A stretch of 64,000 nucleotides of DNA, taken from NCBI GenBank assembly GCA_028829895.1, contig CM054180.1:97462135-97526134 (forward strand), in the 5' to 3' direction. Source of the stretch: Sinotaia quadrata. Taxonomy: Eukaryota > Mollusca > Gastropoda > Architaenioglossa > Viviparidae. Made by a program: the position numbers and the translations under genes. The notes beneath the pieces were generated by a model. The model did not search any database. It was not told the origin of the DNA and saw only the letters and a program-made list of their open reading frames with translations. The first letter of the stretch is position 1. Every line of letters begins with the position of its first letter. Positions 60,317 through 64,000 of the stretch are shown here, in pieces.

Positions 60317-62036
60317 ATTTGTGTGGACACTATAAGTGCTCTACAAAATAAAACTGTTAATCTTAAAGCTAGAAATGTGAGGCAAAGTATAGGAATGAAC
60401 CGTGCAGCCATGACTTTGTTTTGCATCCGTCAAAGTTTGGATTTGTTTCAAAGCAATAAAAGCGAAAATAAAACTAATAATAAAAATAAAAAATAAACTG
60501 TTTTAATTTCATAATCGTGACTGCGACAGAGAAGTGATTTCTTTTAAATGCCACATTTTTTAATATTTGCAAAACAAGGAAATAGAAATAAAATTAAATC
60601 AGTGTGTTTCCTTCTTTGGTGGGTATTTTTTTCTTTGTTTCTACTTTTATCATATTGAAGGGAAGAATCATAGCTCTTGATAATTTACATTACAAAAATT
60701 GGTGGTTATATACATTCTATCAATGGTATAAATCCTTACTGGACACAATCACTATAAATCATTAAGTGGACAGTATCCCTTTTAGTATATATCTTTAATT
60801 GGACACCAATATATCCGATATGAATGACGTTTGTACACCAATTTTATCAGGCATAAATCATCAATTGGACACCATCCCTATTGAACTATAATAGATGGGG
60901 TATTTTCCCGTCAATAATATAAACATAAAAGCGCGACAGTAAAGTTTCCTGCTGATGGACGTTACACAGTAAGTGACCATCTTCATGGGCAAAACTCACT
61001 TCTGCTAAAGCTAATACATTGTCATTTTTCTCGACCAAGACAAAGGGAAGCAACTCATACTTTAACACGTGCTTTAAAACCTGACGTCATTGTGAAATGG
61101 CTAGGAAAGCCACTGATGTATTGTAAATGCCATTTTTAAGATCGTAAATCTTGTTTAATGTAAACAAACATTTTTTAATTGTTTAATTCGAGATATAAGT
61201 ATCCGGTTTTGGCAAATCAGGTTAGCAATAAATTTGAACCTGTAATTTTTACAGTAGTTGTGTACATGTCCTTGAAAATATGACTTAATTTCATATTGAA
61301 AAGTGTTTGACTGCGAATTTATACATGCCTATATTATGATAGATTATATCATCTCTGACGACTACTGCAGAGTGCAAATAGATATCAAAATAGGCCAGTG
61401 TGTCACGGAATACAGTATTGTGGGTCAAACGTGTACACAATATTCCATTTCCCTGAGAAGTGCGATTTTTTTAGCGAATTACCTGTTTACCGGAAGTGCT
61501 CAGCTACAGGGAAGTTACCGACTTATCCTTAGTTAAAAATAACTTTCCCTTGATCTGAAGTCAGAAATTACTAAAGTTCACAACAGTTCAAAAATTCAAA
61601 ACTTCAAGGTTCATAGCTGAAATGTCACTGCAACCGATTCATTGGCCTTGATTATGTTGTGTGATTAATCGTGTACATCCTTTGCCAGTCTTAAGATGTG
61701 ATTAATCGTGTACATCCTTTGCCAGTCTTAAGATGGCTGGCCTATGGATAAGTCATGATGGAAATTAAATACGTGTATACTGGTACCTCGTCACCAAGTA
61801 GCTTGTAATACAGAAAACTGTCATGTTAATACACACACGCACGCATACACACACGCACGCGCGCGCTCAAAGCAAAGAAACACAACTGATTTTGTTTATG
61901 GCACACACCAACTCAACACTTTTGCTGAAGCACGTCTGCTTGTATTTTTTTATAAAATAATAATAATTTTTTTTAAATGATCAGTCTGTGTGCTTCAATA
62001 AATATTCTTAACATTTTTTCAAGGAGAGATTTTCTA
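60317..62036. other. Intergenic, nothing recognised
   Basis: TGACGTCA at 61082-61089 and a 39-bp duplication (gtgattaatcgtgtacatcc units) at about 61655-61735. No gene. Confidence 0.5.
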
Positions 62037-63178
62037 TGTAACGTTTTGCTGGGAGGTGGGTAAGATGTTAATTTTCCATCACTCGGGGGGGGGGGGCTGC
62101 AACCTTAGACTAATCCCCAAAACACACCTGGCTGGCCACACGTGCTAGAAAGATGAATGATAGATGATGTAGAATAGAAGAATGATAGTCCTAGAAGATA
62201 GCTCGAGCCACTTATTCATATAGCCAGGATAGTGAGTAAATGCAGCCAGGATAGTAAGTAAATACAGCCATGATAGTGAGTAAATACAGCCAGGATAGTG
62301 AGTAAATACAGCCATGATAGTGAGTAAATACAGCCAGGATAGTAAGTAAATACAGCCATGATAGTGAGTAAATACAGCCAGGATAGTAAGTAAATACAGG
62401 CGATGGACTATATAACATGCAAGTGAGTCACACTAGCACAAGTGGTCTAACTATCAACAATAAATGTATTCAACAAAAAAAAATAACATAAGGCAGCATG
62501 TGTACATAGAGCAAATAATTTAATGATTACAATTAGAGTTTTAAAATGGTCATCATTCTTAATCATAACCATGGAGTCTGGTAAGAGAACGTTCATTTGA
62601 GTCCTGTGGCACTGTGGTAGTTATTTGGTTCATTCATGTGAGCAAACTAATAGGTAAGTTTATAAGAGAATTCTGAGTGAACTCTGAATGTACTTTGATT
62701 AAAGTTCGATTAGATTTGACTGAAGCTGTACAGTTGCTGATTTTATAGTCACTTAACTTTAGGATTTCCTGACATGTCATCTAGGGTCCCAGTGAATGTC
62801 TTGGCATTGTTTCAAGTCTCATTGATTCAATATCCAAGATAAAGTGCCAATCTTCAGCAGTAATATATACAGAGGATGGCTTCCTGCTGTGTTGATAACC
62901 AGCAATAAGTGTTAGTAGTATGATTTTAACTTATTAAGTCTGGAACCAAATTACCTGTCTCCTCAATGGTCAGCTTGCATTCAACTGATGATTGGTAGGT
63001 AAATTTATGTACATTCATTGCACTTGATTGAGCTGCACTTCGATTGGTTAGTGTAAGTGAGTAGAAACTCAGGTATTACTCTAGCCCCAGGATAAGGGTC
63101 AGTGTTCTAGAGTTAGGTTTGCATGCAGACTATTTTTAGAGGAGGGTGGGTGTGGGCTACAGTAGCTATTATGTGACA
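62037..63178. mobile_element. LTR-like dispersed repeat, copy B (solo LTR)
   Basis: 1142 bp from TGTAACGTTTTGCTGGGAG to attatgtgACA, flanked directly by the 5-bp repeat ttcta (62032-62036 and 63179-63183). TG...CA ends plus a 5-bp target duplication are LTR-retrotransposon hallmarks. It is homologous to copy A along its length but carries an internal 22-bp tandem expansion. No gag or pol frame lies between or beside the copies. Confidence 0.75.
62213..62399. repeat. 22-bp tandem repeat inside LTR copy B
   Basis: About eight copies of acagccaggatagtgagtaa plus at. Copy A has a single diverged unit at the homologous place, so the array grew after the copies separated. Confidence 0.95.
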
Positions 63179-63241
63179 TTCTATACATTCAAAAGTAGCT
63201 CAATGAAGAGAACATAAAACTTTTGAGAGAGAGATCGTACT

Positions 63242-63401
63242 TTATTTAGTCAACTCAAAAAACTTTGTCTTCTTGTGGACTGGTACTTTCAAAAGGATAG
63301 ATTGTAATCTTTTAGTTTTATGGCTTTCAGGTTTACGTGGAGGTTGTTCTTTGTATTTTACAGAAAAGTCATTTCTTGTTTTACTCACCTTAACTATAAA
63401 A
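63242..63401 (-). CDS. Candidate C-terminal exon of an unknown gene
   Basis: Minus-strand frame of 52 residues after an acceptor-like tgttgttacag, with a Lys/Arg-rich tail including KYKEQPPRKPESHKTKRL and ending FFELTK-stop. AATAAA overlaps the stop (63246-63241). Basic, repeat-free composition suggests a real terminal exon whose upstream exons would lie beyond the window. No family recognised, and chance is possible. Confidence 0.25.
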
Positions 63402-63599
63402 CTGTAACAACACATACTTTGAATTATGCACGATATTGCCTGCTGATCTTGCAATGGTGAGATTAAGGGGAGGGTACTGTATTAATTTATATTACTATTG
63501 TTGTTCTTGTATCACCTTGTGCAGAGGTGACTGCTAGATAGAATTGTTAATTATTGATAAATTAAAATGTTTGCTGGGTGTTTAGAATAACTTTGTGTA

Positions 63600-63795
63600 G
63601 AGTAGTTGGATATAGTATTTATAAAGTTATAGGTATAGTTGGATATAGTATTTATAAAGTTATAGGTATAGTTGGATATAGTATTTATAAAGTTATAGGT
63701 ATAGGTGGATATAGTATTTATAAAGTTATAGGTATAGGTGGATATAGTATTTATAAAGTTATAGGTATAGGTGGATATAATATTTGTAAAGTTAT
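63600..63795. repeat. 33-bp tandem repeat, six copies
   Basis: Units agttggatatagtatttata plus aagttataggtat; later units read ggtgg instead of gttgg. Frames on both strands are artefacts. Confidence 0.96.
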
Positions 63796-64000
63796 AGACA
63801 GGAGGCGGAGACATCAGCTTGAATGATAGATGATGTCCGCGATTGTCCAGTCTGTTAATATGAAGTCCAATAATCCCATTATCGCTGTTTTCTTTCGGAC
63901 TTAATCAATCACACAAAAATAATTTAAATGTAAAGAATTTTGTTAAATTTTGCATTACAAATGTTTGTGTGTGAGAGAGAGTGAGACAAAGAGATTGTGT
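63796..64000. other. End of window, nothing recognised
   Basis: AT-rich, with a short gtgtgagaga tract at the end. Confidence 0.45.

Noticed and set aside
55932..63178. One full-length LTR retrotransposon bounded by copies A and B
   Set aside because: The 5 kb between them has only repeats and no gag or pol, and copy B has its own target duplication on both sides.

Overview
The window looks like nuclear DNA of an invertebrate animal, most likely a lophotrochozoan such as a mollusc (inference). Reasons: AT-rich sequence; genes split by spliceosomal introns with GT-AG or GC-AG borders; a TTAGGG-type telomere-like tract; rhodopsin-class (class A) G-protein-coupled receptors with very long third intracellular loops; and an extreme load of microsatellites and minisatellites. 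No bacterial-style operons, rRNA, CRISPR array or transposase gene was seen.

The only confident protein-coding genes are four paralogous class A GPCRs, ordered + + - -. Three are complete with the same two-exon plan. A long exon 1 encodes the N-terminus through TM6, a phase-2 intron of 2.6-4.8 kb follows directly after TM6, and a short exon 2 encodes extracellular loop 3, TM7, helix 8 and the stop. GPCR-1 (+) is 3211-4616 joined to 9442-9619. GPCR-3 (-) is 32319-30041 joined to 27389-27215. GPCR-4 (-) is 43395-41534 joined to 37014-36822. GPCR-2 (+) has exon 1 at 16036-17924, but I could not find its TM7 exon, and it has lost several class-defining residues. Conserved across the set are a Trp-rich N-terminal helix, an FTP...PT...CW signature in ECL2, a CX5C motif in ECL3, an NAxxY motif instead of NPxxY, and a helix-8 cysteine. 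The third intracellular loops differ in length and sequence and have grown by in-frame tandem repeats. Ligands cannot be read from the sequence; related sensory or peptide-like receptors are the most economical view.

The rest is intergenic and intronic DNA packed with about 40 distinct tandem-repeat arrays with units of 19-69 bp, plus long GATA, CA and GTGA microsatellites. Some arrays sit exactly at gene boundaries. The array at the GPCR-2 5' splice site uses the authentic donor as its first unit. The end of the GPCR-4 coding sequence, stop codon included, is repeated downstream. Mobile-element traces include a 160-bp MITE with a telomere-like core, a 9-bp target duplication and an adjacent empty site; two hAT-like MITEs; two copies of a 1.15-kb element that look like solo LTRs; and two tRNA-derived SINE-like segments.

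Region by region: 1-3.2 kb, upstream repeats; 3.2-9.6 kb, GPCR-1; 9.6-16 kb, repeats and a hAT MITE; 16-18.3 kb, GPCR-2 and its splice-donor array; 18.3-27.2 kb, repeats with one weak candidate exon; 27.2-32.3 kb, GPCR-3; 32.3-36.7 kb, repeats and a 34-bp perfect palindrome; 36.8-43.4 kb, GPCR-4 with a coding-like island and the telomere-core MITE in its intron; 43.4-64 kb, gene-poor, with minisatellites, two LTR-like elements and two weak candidate exons. The CRE octamer TGACGTCA occurs at least 13 times where about one is expected.
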